From Orlajensenia stereocauli (GTDB lineage: Bacteria; Actinomycetota; Actinomycetes; Actinomycetales; Microbacteriaceae), in the NCBI RefSeq assembly GCF_039548895.1, contig NZ_JBCLVG010000001.1: a stretch of 64,000 bases of DNA; one strand, written 5' to 3'. This document shows, in pieces, positions 49,815 through 58,681 of this stretch. The position numbers and the translations under genes are program-made. The notes below the pieces were generated by a model. It saw only the letters and a program-made list of their open reading frames with translations. It made no database searches and was not told the origin of the DNA. Numbering within the stretch: the first letter of the stretch is position 1; each line of letters starts with the position of its first letter.

Positions 49815-52800
49815 GTGTGGCGCCTCGACCGAAAGACTGACGACGATCCGTTCCCGACGTCGTCGAACCTTCCCCCTGCCCAAGTGACCGCACCGCACGC
49901 CGTCACCACGGGCGATCCGGCCGAGCGCCCGGCGAACATCGCCGAGCCCGAGTGGCAGCGCTGGCGCGACGAGCTCGCCGCCATCGGCGGGCGATCTCCG
50001 CTGCTCCACTTCGACGATCAGCCACGCACGCGCATCGAGCTGAGCGTCACGCACCCCGGAGGACTCCCTCAGTTCATCACAGGCAAGACAGTGCTGCTGT
50101 CGAGCCTCATCCGCGACGAACTCGCCCTGCGGAACGCCCGGCTCGCCGCCGGCGCCATCACGCAGAAGGGCATCGAGCTGCGCTCCATGCGCGGCATCGA
50201 GAGCGTGCACCTCGGCATCGGACTCGCCCAATGGACTCACGACGACGTCGAGTACCTCGCCCCCGTGCTGCTGCGGCCTCTCGCCATCCGCCGCTACGGT
50301 CGTGACTTCGAGCTGAAGCTGAAGGGCGCGCCGTTCCTCAATCCGGAACTGGCCCACGCCCTCAAGGAGCAGTTCCAGATCACCCTCGACGCCGACGCCT
50401 TCGTGGCGCTCGCCGTCTCGAACGGCGATTTCAAGCCGCAGCCCGTCATCGATCGCCTCCGCGGCCTCACGTCGCACCTGGCGTGGTTCAGCGTCGCCCC
50501 TCGCCTCGTGGTGTCGTCGTTCTCCGACGTCGGTCGTCGCATGACGACGGATGCCGCCAGGCTCGACCACCCCGTCATCGACGCCGTCGCCGGCAATCCT
50601 GCAGCCCGCGAGCGCATCGAGAGCGCCTACAACCCCGTGCAGGCCATGGGCCAGGACTCGCGCCCGCCGGCGACGGACGTGCTGCTGCTCGACGCCGACC
50701 CCGAGCAGGAGAACGTCGTCGCGCAGATCTCCGCCGGCAACTCGCTCGTCGTGAAGACCCTCCCCGGCACCGGTGGCACGCAGACGATCGTCAACGCCCT
50801 CGGCACCCTCATCGGCCAGCACAAGCGCGTTCTGGTCGTCAGTGCGCGCCGCGCGAGCCTCGAGGGCATCGCCCACAGGCTCGGACAGGTCGGTCTTCCC
50901 GGCGCCGCCGTGTCGGCGCGCACCCTGCGCCGCGACCTGATGCTGTCGATCGGCCGCAACGAGAAGGCCGAACGCCCGCAGGTGAGCGACGTCGACGACG
51001 CCCTCGTGCGCCTGCGTAAGGTTCTCCTCGATTACCGCGGAGCGCTGACACGCCGTGACCCCGCTCTCGGCGTCTCGGTGCTCGATGCCCTGGGCGAGCT
51101 CACACGTCTGTCGCTCCTGCCCACGCCGCCCGCCACGACGGCCCGCCTCGACCACTCCTCGATCGTCGCGCTCGCCGGCAGTCGTGCCGGAGCCGCCGCC
51201 GCTCTCATCAAGGCCGCTGCACTGGGCGAGTTCCGCTACGGCCCGGGCGACTCGCCCTGGTACGGAGCCTCGTTCACCTCGACCGAGGAAGCCGACAACG
51301 CGCACGCGCTGGCGAAGCGCCTGAACACGCAGGAGTTGCCGCGCCTCATCGAGCGCGCGAACGCCCTCGTCGGCCAGACCCGGCTGCGCCCATTCGAGTC
51401 GATCGCGGAACTCGGCATCTACCTGCGCCTGCTCCTCGACATCCGCGAGACCCTCGACAAGTTCCAGCCCTCGGTCTACGACCGTTCGCTGGTCGAGCTC
51501 ATCGCAGCCACGTCGACCCGCCGCGATGCCCCCGAGATGACCGGCGCCAACCGCCGCCGCCTCAAGAAGCTGGCCCAGGAGTACCTGCGGCCCGGCGTCC
51601 ACGTCACCGACATGAACGATGCGCTCCGCCGCGTGCAGCAGCAGCGCACCCTCTGGCAGCGCTATGTGGTGGCAGGCTCGACACCGGCGGTGCCCGTCGG
51701 CATCGCCGACGTGCACGTGGCCTACCAGCGCGTCACGGAGGACCTCGGCCGCCTCGACGCCCCGCTCGGCACCGCCGGAACCCCCCGCCAGCTCGCCTCG
51801 CGTCCCATCCGCGAGCTGATCTACACGATGTCCGGCCTCGCGGCGGAGTCCGAGGTGCTCGCCAACCTGCAGGAGCGCACGGCGCTGCTGGCGCACCTCC
51901 GCGACCTGAACCTCGACCCGCTGCTCACCGACCTGTCACGCCGCCACGTCGCCGAGGAGGACGTCGTCTCCGAGCTCGAACTCGCCTGGTGGCAGTCCGT
52001 GCTCGAGTCGATGCTCGCCGGCGACAAAGCCCTCCTGAACGCCAACACCGGCGTCCTCGACAGGCTCGAGGCCGACTTCAAGCTCGTCGACGAGGCCCAC
52101 GCCTCGGCATCCGGCGGCCTGCTCGCGGCCCTGCTCGCCGAGACCTGGAAGATCGGCGTCGTCGACTGGCCGGAGGAGGCCGACCAGCTGCGTCGCCTGC
52201 TGCGCTCCGACCGCACCAGCCCCCGGAACCTGCACCTGGCCGCTCCCCATCTCGGCAAGGTCGTCGCCCCCGTGTGGCTGGCCTCGCCCTACGACGTGGC
52301 CGAGATCACCGACGACATAGTCTTCGACACCGTGCTCCTGGTCGACGCCGGCGCCACCAGCTTCGCCGAGAACCTGGGCGCCATCCGTCGCGGAAAGCAG
52401 ATCGTCGCGTTCGGCGACCCTGTGACCCAGACGCCGTCGCTGTTCGACACCGGCATCCGTGGAGCAGCGGATGCCGCAGCCGACACCCCGGAGGGTCCCG
52501 GCGTCGACGCCCTGCATGCCGACTCGGCGCTGGCTCGTCTCGGCGAACTGCTGCCGACCCTCACGCTCACGCGCAGCTACCGTGCCGGCGGCGAGGACCT
52601 CGCCGAGCTCGTCAACCGGCGCTTCTACGCCGGGCGCATCGACGCCCTCCCGTGGGCCGGGAGCTTCCTCGGACACGGCAGCCTGAACCTGCACTACGTC
52701 GTCGGCGGCCACGGCATGCCCGACAACGAGAGCGGAGCCGTCGAGAGCGTCGACGCCGAGGTGGCGAAGGTGGTCGAGCTCGTCATAGACCACGCCGTCA

Positions 52801-53591
52801 AGCGTCCTCGCGAGTCGCTCATGGTGATCACGGCATCCGGCCGTCACGCCGTGCGCGTTCACCAGGCGGTGCTCGCCGCGTTCGCGAAGCGCACCGACCT
52901 GTCGAGCTTCATCCTCAATGACACGGCCGAGCCCTTCACCGTGCTCACCCTCGAGCAGGCCACGGCCCAGAGCCGCGACAGGGTCATATTCTCGATCGGC
53001 TACGGGCGCACCCCGCACGGCCGCCTGCTGTCGAACTTCGGCGCCCTGGGAGAGGCCGGCGGCGACCGCCTGCTGGCCGTGGGCATGACCCGCGCCCGTC
53101 GCGCCATGGACATCGTCTCCTGCTTCAAGCCCAGCGACATCGACGAGGACCGCCGTCGCCACGGCATCCTCGCCCTGGCGCAGGTGCTCGAGCAGATCGA
53201 CCTCGCCGAGTCCACCCCGCCGACGGCCATCGCGAGTGAGGCGATGCTCATCGACCTCGCGGAGCGTCTGCGCCTGCGCGGCATCACGGTGGAACTCGGC
53301 CACCGCGAGAAGCTCGCCCTGGCCGCATCGTTCCGGGGCAAGGCACTGGTCGTCGAGACCGATGCCGTGGTCGGCACGATGAGCCTCCGCGAGTCGCTGC
53401 GGCTGCGCCCCGACGTGCTGCGACGCCTCGGCTGGCACTACCTGCGCGTGCATGCCTTCGAGTTGTTCGCCGATCCGGATGCCGTCGCCACACGCATCGC
53501 CGGCCTCCTCGGAGCGCCGACGGCAGTGGTGGCCGGAATCGATACCGAGACCGCGCCGATCACCATCGTGGCGCCCTCGGGATTGCGCTGA
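49815..53591 (+). CDS. SF1 helicase-like protein with broken ATPase motifs and nuclease-like C-terminus
   Basis: 1258 residues. The layout follows large SF1 helicases: an N-terminal DUF4011-like part (SPLLHFDDQPRTRIELSVTH), a P-loop region, a long helical insert, and motifs of the second RecA fold. In the P-loop VVKTLPGTGGTQT the Walker A Lys is Gly321 (codon GGC), where the family has GTGKTQT. Walker B reads VLLVDAGATSF, so Asp844 is kept but the catalytic Glu is Ala845. GDPVTQTPS and GMTRARRAMD (motif VI) remain. The last 120 residues resemble the MTES_1575 PD-(D/E)XK nuclease found in such helicases, with catalytic positions that look degraded (KLALAASFRGKALVVETDA). Codon use is normal, so it is a conserved pseudoenzyme or scaffold, not a pseudogene. 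Confidence 0.8.
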   Translation: MWRLDRKTDDDPFPTSSNLPPAQVTAPHAVTTGDPAERPANIAEPEWQRWRDELAAIGGRSPLLHFDDQPRTRIELSVTHPGGLPQFITGKTVLLSSLIRDELALRNARLAAGAITQKGIELRSMRGIESVHLGIGLAQWTHDDVEYLAPVLLRPLAIRRYGRDFELKLKGAPFLNPELAHALKEQFQITLDADAFVALAVSNGDFKPQPVIDRLRGLTSHLAWFSVAPRLVVSSFSDVGRRMTTDAARLDHPVIDAVAGNPAARERIESAYNPVQAMGQDSRPPATDVLLLDADPEQENVVAQISAGNSLVVKTLPGTGGTQTIVNALGTLIGQHKRVLVVSARRASLEGIAHRLGQVGLPGAAVSARTLRRDLMLSIGRNEKAERPQVSDVDDALVRLRKVLLDYRGALTRRDPALGVSVLDALGELTRLSLLPTPPATTARLDHSSIVALAGSRAGAAAALIKAAALGEFRYGPGDSPWYGASFTSTEEADNAHALAKRLNTQELPRLIERANALVGQTRLRPFESIAELGIYLRLLLDIRETLDKFQPSVYDRSLVELIAATSTRRDAPEMTGANRRRLKKLAQEYLRPGVHVTDMNDALRRVQQQRTLWQRYVVAGSTPAVPVGIADVHVAYQRVTEDLGRLDAPLGTAGTPRQLASRPIRELIYTMSGLAAESEVLANLQERTALLAHLRDLNLDPLLTDLSRRHVAEEDVVSELELAWWQSVLESMLAGDKALLNANTGVLDRLEADFKLVDEAHASASGGLLAALLAETWKIGVVDWPEEADQLRRLLRSDRTSPRNLHLAAPHLGKVVAPVWLASPYDVAEITDDIVFDTVLLVDAGATSFAENLGAIRRGKQIVAFGDPVTQTPSLFDTGIRGAADAAADTPEGPGVDALHADSALARLGELLPTLTLTRSYRAGGEDLAELVNRRFYAGRIDALPWAGSFLGHGSLNLHYVVGGHGMPDNESGAVESVDAEVAKVVELVIDHAVKRPRESLMVITASGRHAVRVHQAVLAAFAKRTDLSSFILNDTAEPFTVLTLEQATAQSRDRVIFSIGYGRTPHGRLLSNFGALGEAGGDRLLAVGMTRARRAMDIVSCFKPSDIDEDRRRHGILALAQVLEQIDLAESTPPTAIASEAMLIDLAERLRLRGITVELGHREKLALAASFRGKALVVETDAVVGTMSLRESLRLRPDVLRRLGWHYLRVHAFELFADPDAVATRIAGLLGAPTAVVAGIDTETAPITIVAPSGLR

Positions 53592-53614
53592 GTCCTGCCA
53601 TGGAACGCCCGGCG

Positions 53615-53620
53615 TAGGCT
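53615..53620 (+). promoter_or_regulatory. -10 element for leaderless small-gene transcript
   Basis: TAGGCT, seven bases before the GTG of the 63-residue gene. Confidence 0.4.
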
Positions 53621-53627
53621 GGACGGC

Positions 53628-53819
53628 GTGACAGACGAGAGCCCCCGACAGCACGTCCAGAAGCACGGCACACGCAATCGTCGTGCCCGTCTGACGGCCG
53701 TCGAGGGCACGGACACGAGCCCGGAGTCTCCGGTCGAGCGCGAAGAGCTGCCAGCGGCATCCGGCCCCGTCGGACCCAACGACGAGCGACTCAAGCGCGA
53801 CCGACCGCCGCACTGGTAG
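53628..53819 (+). CDS. small disordered hypothetical protein
   Basis: 63 residues, polar and Pro/Glu/Arg-rich (TDESPRQHVQKHGTRNRRAR at the N-terminus, NDERLKRDRPPHW at the C-terminus). No domain recognised. A -10 element at leaderless spacing supports it as a real gene. Confidence 0.5.
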   Translation: MTDESPRQHVQKHGTRNRRARLTAVEGTDTSPESPVEREELPAASGPVGPNDERLKRDRPPHW

Positions 53820-53862
53820 GCGGCGTGGCCCGGCTCGTCTCGTCAGGCCCGGCGGTTGCCGC

Positions 53863-54318
53863 TCAGTCGCGTGTTCGAGCTTGGGCGGCGAGAAGGTCGC
53901 GGATCTCGCTGAGGATGTCGAGCTCGGTGTCGGGGGAGTCCGGCTCGGAGACCCCGGCCTTGCGGCGGCGCTCCTGGGCTTCCTTGAGCTTGTTGATGGG
54001 AAGAACGAAGACGAAGTAGACGACGGCCGCCACGATGAGGAACGTGATCACGGATCCGATGACGGCACCGAACTTCACCTCCGCGGAACCTGTCGGAAGG
54101 GCGATCGTCCAGACCAGCGACTCGTCGAGGCTCTCCGCCTTGAACAGTGCGCCGATCAGCGGGTTGAACAGGTTCGTGACGATGGAGTTGACCACCGCGG
54201 TGAAGGCGGCACCGATGACGACAGCGACGGCCAGATCGATGACATTGCCCCGGAGGATGAATTCCCGGAATCCCTTGAGCACGTGCTTCCCCTCGTCGAG
54301 TGTTGAGCGTTTCTCCAT
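53863..54318 (-). CDS. mscL: large-conductance mechanosensitive channel
   Basis: 151 residues. GFREFILRGNVIDLAVAVVI and GAAFTAVVNSIVTNLFNPLI are the first helix and the pore constriction; a second helix is ITFLIVAAVVYFVFVLPINK. The C-terminal bundle reads DTELDILSEIRDLLAAQ. It opens under membrane tension on hypo-osmotic shock to release solutes. Third gene of a probable operon with the cyclo-ligase and FmdB-like genes (five-base gap). Confidence 0.93.
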   Translation of the reverse strand: MEKRSTLDEGKHVLKGFREFILRGNVIDLAVAVVIGAAFTAVVNSIVTNLFNPLIGALFKAESLDESLVWTIALPTGSAEVKFGAVIGSVITFLIVAAVVYFVFVLPINKLKEAQERRRKAGVSEPDSPDTELDILSEIRDLLAAQARTRD

Positions 54319-54323
54319 CGAGG

Positions 54324-54665
54324 CTATGACGAGGAGGCGCCCGACGTCGAACCGGAGCCGGAGGAACCCGACGAACCCGACGACGACGACCCTGACGACC
54401 CTGACGACGACCCGGACGACGACGTGCTCGATCCCGTGACGCTCCCGGCGCCCGACGGCTTCGAGCCGCCGGCCCCTCCGGCAGCCCCCGCCCGGGAATC
54501 GTTCCGGTAGAAGCCGGAGCCGTTGAAGGTCACGCCGATGGTGTTGAACACCTTGCGGAGTCGCCCACCGCAGACCTCGCAGATCGACAGGCTGTCATCG
54601 GTGAAGGACTGCTGGATGTCGAAGGCGTTGTCGCACTCCGTGCAGCGGTAAGAGTAGGTGGGCAC
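54324..54665 (-). CDS. FmdB-family zinc-ribbon protein with Ser/Gly tail
   Basis: 113 residues. The first 55 form the FmdB zinc ribbon: PTYSYRCTECDNAFDIQQSF, ICEVCGGRLRKVF, with CxxC pairs. The remainder is almost only Ser, Gly and Thr and is encoded by short repeats of the type GACGACCCTGAC. Length may vary between strains by slippage. GTG start. Between the cyclo-ligase gene and mscL in one operon. The function of FmdB proteins is mostly unknown. Confidence 0.82.
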   Translation of the reverse strand: MPTYSYRCTECDNAFDIQQSFTDDSLSICEVCGGRLRKVFNTIGVTFNGSGFYRNDSRAGAAGGAGGSKPSGAGSVTGSSTSSSGSSSGSSGSSSSGSSGSSGSGSTSGASSS

Positions 54666-54705
54666 TGGGTCTCCGTGCTGTGTGGTGCTCGTGGATCGGG
54701 GGAAT

Positions 54706-55284
54706 TCAGAACGCGAGGATGCGCGTCGGCGTGACGGCCCCGTCGACGGGGGAGTCGTGACGCTCTCGGGGCACCACGTCGACGACCTCGGAGTCGAAGA
54801 CGACGGCGTACACCGGAGGACAATTCTGCATCGATCCCAGCGTCTTGTCGAAATAGCCCCGGCCCCAGCCCATGCGCATGCCCGTCGAGTCGACGGCGGA
54901 TGCCGGCACGATGATGAGGTCGACGTCGTTGATCGCGATGGGGCCGAGAAGTTCGCCGACGGCCTCCGGCATCCCGTAGATGCCCTCGGTCTCCGCCTGC
55001 TCCTCGCCGACGGTCCAGTCGAGCAGGCCGTCCTGTCGGCTGATGGGGAACAGCACCCTGATGCCCTGGGACTCGGCCCAGTTGATGTACGGGCGGGTGT
55101 TCGGCTCCGTCGGGAGGGAGAGGTAACAGGCGATGGAACGGGCTGAGAGATCGATCGTGATGGCCTCGAGGTTCTCGGTGAATCCGGCCGTCGCCGCGTC
55201 CCGTTCCCGGGTCGACATGTTCTGCCGGCGTTCGCGGTGCTCGGCGCGCAGGGCGCGCTTCTGATGAGCTGCGTCGGATGCCAT
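54706..55284 (-). CDS. 5-formyltetrahydrofolate cyclo-ligase
   Basis: 192 residues. ATP-dependent conversion of 5-formyl-THF to 5,10-methenyl-THF in folate recycling. N-terminal KRALRAEHRERRQNMSTRER, phosphate-binding GMRMGWGRGYFDKTL and VDLIIVPASAVDSTGMRMG are the family signatures. It is first in the operon with the FmdB-like and mscL genes, divergent from galU. Confidence 0.88.
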   Translation of the reverse strand: MASDAAHQKRALRAEHRERRQNMSTRERDAATAGFTENLEAITIDLSARSIACYLSLPTEPNTRPYINWAESQGIRVLFPISRQDGLLDWTVGEEQAETEGIYGMPEAVGELLGPIAINDVDLIIVPASAVDSTGMRMGWGRGYFDKTLGSMQNCPPVYAVVFDSEVVDVVPRERHDSPVDGAVTPTRILAF

Positions 55285-55362
55285 GGCCCCAGTCTAGGCG
55301 CGGCCATGTTACGAGCAGATGAGCATCGCGTATGCGAGACGGTACCCGACCCTCGCTGTGTG

Positions 55363-55368
55363 TAGCCT
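55363..55368 (+). promoter_or_regulatory. -10 element for leaderless galU transcript
   Basis: TAGCCT ends seven bases before the galU ATG. Confidence 0.5.
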
Positions 55369-55375
55369 TGCGAAC

Positions 55376-56269
55376 ATGACTCATCGGATCACGAAAGCCG
55401 TCATTCCCGCTGCCGGCCTGGGTACACGCTTCCTGCCCGCCACCAAGGCCATGCCCAAGGAGATGCTGCCCGTCGTCGACAAGCCGGCCATCCAGTACGT
55501 CGTAGAGGAGGCCGTCGCCGCCGGGCTCGAGGACGTGCTCATGATCATCGGGCGCAACAAGAACGCCCTCGCCAACCACTTCGACCGGGTCACCGAGCTC
55601 GAGAGCAACCTCGAGGCCAAGGGCGACCTCGATCGCCTCGAGCGCACGAAGGCGCCCAGCGACCTCGCCGACATCCACTTCCTCCGCCAGGGCGACCCGA
55701 AGGGTCTCGGCCACGCCGTGCTGCGCGCTCGCCGCCACGTCGGCAACGAGCCCTTCGCGGTGCTGCTCGGCGACGACCTCATCGACGCGGCGAGCCCCAT
55801 CCTCCCCAAGATGATCGACGAGCTCGAGAAACGCGACGCCACCATCATCGCGCTGCTCGAGGTCGATCCGGCGCAGATCCACCTGTACGGTGCCGCCGCC
55901 GTCGAGCCGACAGACGACCCCGACGTGGTGCGCGTCACCGGACTCGTCGAGAAGCCTGCCACGGAGGACGCACCGTCGAATCTCGCCATCATCGGCCGCT
56001 ACGTGCTGAAGCCCGAGGTCTTCGGCGTTCTCGAGCACACTCAGCCCGGAAAGGGCGGCGAGATCCAGCTGACGGATGCGCTGCAGGAGCTCGCGGCAGA
56101 CGTCGAGGGCACCGGTGGTGTCTATGGGGTCATCTTCCGCGGCCGACGTTTCGACACCGGCGACCGCCTCGACTACATCAAGGCCATCGTGCAGCTGGCA
56201 GTCGAGCGCGACGACCTCGGCCCCGACCTGCGCCCGTGGCTGCGGGAGTTCTCCTCAGACCTCGAATAG
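55376..56269 (+). CDS. galU: UTP--glucose-1-phosphate uridylyltransferase
   Basis: 297 residues. KAVIPAAGLGTRFLPATKAM, then PKEMLPVVDKPAIQYVVEEA, LLGDDLID, GLVEKPATEDAPSNLAIIGR and GGEIQLTDAL are the GalU fingerprints. Makes UDP-glucose for cell-wall and exopolysaccharide precursors and for trehalose. Followed nine bases later by the GNAT acetyltransferase gene and then a membrane-protein gene, a common actinobacterial arrangement. Confidence 0.95.
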   Translation: MTHRITKAVIPAAGLGTRFLPATKAMPKEMLPVVDKPAIQYVVEEAVAAGLEDVLMIIGRNKNALANHFDRVTELESNLEAKGDLDRLERTKAPSDLADIHFLRQGDPKGLGHAVLRARRHVGNEPFAVLLGDDLIDAASPILPKMIDELEKRDATIIALLEVDPAQIHLYGAAAVEPTDDPDVVRVTGLVEKPATEDAPSNLAIIGRYVLKPEVFGVLEHTQPGKGGEIQLTDALQELAADVEGTGGVYGVIFRGRRFDTGDRLDYIKAIVQLAVERDDLGPDLRPWLREFSSDLE

Positions 56270-56278
56270 TCTGGTGCC

Positions 56279-56941
56279 GTGCCCGCCCCGATCCCCACTC
56301 TGCGCGAAGGCGCGATCACGATCCGCCCCATCAGGCTGCGGGACTCCCGCATCGTGGAGCGCGAGCTGCTCGAGAACCGACGCTGGCTGCGCCAGTGGGA
56401 GGCCACGAGTCCGCACGCCCCGATGAACTTCGACATGAAGGCCAGCATCCGGAGCCTGCTCGCCCATGCCCGGACGGGCACGGGGCTGCCGTTCATCATC
56501 GAGTACAACGGTGAGATCGCCGGTCAGCTGAACGTCTCGAGCATCACCGGCGGGTCGCTCGCCTCGGCGACCATCGGCTACTGGGTGTCTGAGCGGTTCG
56601 CGGGGAAGGCGCTCACGCCCACTGCGGTCGCGCTGGCGACGGACTACTGCTTCTACAGGCTCGGGCTGCACCGCATGGAGATCTGCATCCGCCCCGAGAA
56701 CGCCCCGTCGCTGCGCGTCGTCGAGAAGCTCGGCTTCAGGTACGAGGGGCTGCGGCGACGGTTCATCCACATCAACGGGGACTGGCGCGATCACTTCTGC
56801 TTCGCCCTCGTGGTGGAGGAACTGAGCGACGGCGTGCTGCGCCGTTGGCTCGACGGACGGGTACCCGAGGATGCCGCGACGGTGAGTGAACACGACCGTG
56901 CTGCCGCGGCCGTTCCGCTCCCGGTCACGACGCGATTCTAG
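56279..56941 (+). CDS. RimJ/RimL-type GNAT acetyltransferase
   Basis: 220 residues. N-terminal ITIRPIRLRDSRIVERELLE, core ATIGYWVSERFAGKALTPTA (acetyl-CoA binding) and C-terminal EKLGFRYEGLRRRFIHINGD follow the ribosomal-protein N-acetyltransferase pattern. GTG start; its TAGTCT -10-like sequence overlaps the galU stop codon and is probably chance. Likely in one operon with galU. Confidence 0.85.
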   Translation: MPAPIPTLREGAITIRPIRLRDSRIVERELLENRRWLRQWEATSPHAPMNFDMKASIRSLLAHARTGTGLPFIIEYNGEIAGQLNVSSITGGSLASATIGYWVSERFAGKALTPTAVALATDYCFYRLGLHRMEICIRPENAPSLRVVEKLGFRYEGLRRRFIHINGDWRDHFCFALVVEELSDGVLRRWLDGRVPEDAATVSEHDRAAAAVPLPVTTRF

Positions 56942-56993
56942 AAAGTCTTCGCAACACACCCCCGGCCGTGGGTCGCGCGGCGGCGTGCTGCCC

Positions 56994-56999
56994 TACCGT
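56994..56999 (+). promoter_or_regulatory. -10 element for leaderless membrane-protein transcript
   Basis: TACCGT, six bases before the ATG. Confidence 0.4.
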
Positions 57000-57005
57000 G
57001 GACGC

Positions 57006-58001
57006 ATGGGCGACGTACTCAGCGGCGGGGTGATGGTGGCGATCGCTGCCGTGCTCTGGATCGCCTACCTCGTGCCCAGCTGGCTGCACCGTCGGCAGTA
57101 CCTCGCCACCGAGCGCAACGCCGTGCGCCTGCAGCAGACTTTGCGCATCCTCGCGGAGACTGCTGAGACCCCTGAGGCCGTACGCCTCGAGACCACCGCC
57201 CGCGCCGTCGCAGCCCAGGAGCACGTGCTCCGCGAGCGCGCGGCCGCCGAGCGCGCCAGGCTGAAGGCCGAGGCGACCATCGCCACCGAAGCTCGTCGAG
57301 CAGCCGAGCGCGAGGCCGCCGAGTCGGTGCGACGTGCCCGTGCGGCCGCCGCCCGCGCCGCAGCAGAAGCCGGCCGCGCCCGTTCCCGGGTGCGTGCGCT
57401 CCGCCGCAGCCGTGCCCTCACCTCGCTCGGGTTGCTCCTGTCGCTCGGGGCCCTCGTCGCCGGCGTCGTGACCGGCGCTCTCGGTGCCACCTGGACCCTT
57501 GCCGTCGCCGGCCTCGGAGGCAGCGCCGTCGCCCTGTTCGTACTCTCGTCGCTGGCGAAGGCCGGACGCCGCGCTCCGGCATCCGGCGTCATCGCGCCCG
57601 TCGCCGTCAGCGAGCAGTTCGAACCCGTCGAGTTCGCGGATGCCGCCCCTGTCGCGACCCGCCCTGCCTGGACGCCGCAGCCGCTGCCCAAGCCGCTCAC
57701 CCTGGCGCGTGGCACTGTCGCGGCCGCCGCGATGGACTCCGTCGAGGAGGCGGCTGCGCTCCGCCGTGCCGCCGTGTTCGCCGCCATGAGCGAGAAGGCC
57801 GCCGCCATGAACGCCGGCGCTCCCGTACCGCTCCGCCGGGCTCCAGCGGCCGCCGCGCCGAGCACAGCGCCGACCGCTGCGCCGGCCACGGCATCCGCTC
57901 CCGGCATCGACAGCCGCTTCGCCCGCATGGGCATCGTCGACGACGCGACGCCCGGAATGAGCGACCTCGACGCCGTGCTGAGACGACGTCGAGTGGGCTG
58001 A
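57006..58001 (+). CDS. membrane protein with long coiled coil
   Basis: 331 residues. Helix VMVAIAAVLWIAYLVPSWLH near the N-terminus, an Ala/Arg/Glu coiled coil of about 110 residues, then two helices (LTSLGLLLSLGALVAGVVTG and WTLAVAGLGGSAVALFVLSS) and a Pro/Ala-rich tail. I recognise no enzyme motif. Its place after galU is typical of Microbacteriaceae, so a cell-envelope role is possible. Confidence 0.7.
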   Translation: MGDVLSGGVMVAIAAVLWIAYLVPSWLHRRQYLATERNAVRLQQTLRILAETAETPEAVRLETTARAVAAQEHVLRERAAAERARLKAEATIATEARRAAEREAAESVRRARAAAARAAAEAGRARSRVRALRRSRALTSLGLLLSLGALVAGVVTGALGATWTLAVAGLGGSAVALFVLSSLAKAGRRAPASGVIAPVAVSEQFEPVEFADAAPVATRPAWTPQPLPKPLTLARGTVAAAAMDSVEEAAALRRAAVFAAMSEKAAAMNAGAPVPLRRAPAAAAPSTAPTAAPATASAPGIDSRFARMGIVDDATPGMSDLDAVLRRRRVG

Positions 58002-58052
58002 CCCCGGCTGGTTCTGGACGGTCCAGATCGGATGGTATCGTGGTGAATGTCA

Positions 58053-58125
58053 GGGCCTATGGCGCAGTTGGTAGCGCGCCTCGTTCGCATCGAGGAGGTC
58101 AGGAGTTCGAATCTCCTTAGGTCCA
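58053..58125 (+). tRNA. tRNA-Ala (anticodon CGC)
   Basis: 73 bases without encoded CCA. The acceptor stem GGGCCTA pairs with TAGGTCC and contains the G3:U70 wobble that marks alanine tRNAs. D-arm GCGCAGTTGGTAGCGC, anticodon stem-loop CCTCGTTCGCATCGAGG with anticodon CGC, T-arm AGGAGTTCGAATCTCCT. It reads GCG codons, frequent in this genome. A perfect 20-bp hairpin follows six bases later. Confidence 0.93.
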
Positions 58126-58130
58126 CAGAC

Positions 58131-58173
58131 AACGAAGAACCCCCGGGAGCCCAGCTCCCGGGGGTTCTTCGTT
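58131..58173. terminator. 20-bp perfect hairpin shared by tRNA-Ala and DUF427 genes
   Basis: AACGAAGAACCCCCGGGAGC pairs perfectly with GCTCCCGGGGGTTCTTCGTT around a CCA triloop. It ends with a T-rich tail on both strands (TTCTTCGTT and its complement) and sits between two convergent transcripts, so it should work in both directions. Confidence 0.85.
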
Positions 58174-58174
58174 C

Positions 58175-58675
58175 TCACCAGCCCAGCGTGCCGGGCTCGC
58201 CCTTGAAGGGCCCGACCACGGTCGAGGTGATCCAGCCGCCGTAGAACCCTCCGGGCTGCGGCGTGACGATCTCGCCGTCGACGCTGGCGTCGTCGACCTG
58301 TCCGGCGTAGACGGCGACGCGGTCGCGCAGCAGCTCGTAGCCAGCCTCGGGGGTCGGATAGGTCCAGGCCGCGCGCTCGGCGGTGGCCTCGCCCGCCGCG
58401 AGCGAGAAGTAGCGGGCAGAGCCCTTGAACTCGCAGAACGACGAGCCCGCGGCCGGAATCACGCTCCCCGGCGAGAAATCGGCGATCGGCAGGTAATAGA
58501 CCGGCGGGTGGCTGGTCTCGAGCACGCGTACGACATCGCGGGTGTCGACGATGACAGCACCACCCAGGCGGATACGCACGTGGGCGTCGACCTGCTCGAT
58601 CCGCGGGGGCCGAGGGTAGTCCCACACCGATTCCTGGCCGTCGGTGGGTCGGATGGGTGTCACAGGAGAGCTCAT
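58175..58675 (-). CDS. DUF427 domain protein
   Basis: 166 residues. ESVWDYPRPPRIEQVDAHVR near the start, then VLETSHPPVYYLPIADFSPG, CEFKGSARYFSL and PGGFYGGWITSTVVGPFKGE. The DUF427 family contains a CEFKG-like motif and shows a small beta fold; no function is known. A TAGCAT -10 element lies six bases before ATG. It shares the bidirectional terminator with tRNA-Ala. Confidence 0.85.
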   Translation of the reverse strand: MSSPVTPIRPTDGQESVWDYPRPPRIEQVDAHVRIRLGGAVIVDTRDVVRVLETSHPPVYYLPIADFSPGSVIPAAGSSFCEFKGSARYFSLAAGEATAERAAWTYPTPEAGYELLRDRVAVYAGQVDDASVDGEIVTPQPGGFYGGWITSTVVGPFKGEPGTLGW

Positions 58676-58681
58676 GGCCGG

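Noticed and set aside
56267..56272. TAGTCT six bases before the GTG of the GNAT gene, as a leaderless promoter.
   Set aside because: It overlaps the galU stop codon and the gene lies nine bases after galU, so transcription from upstream is more likely.
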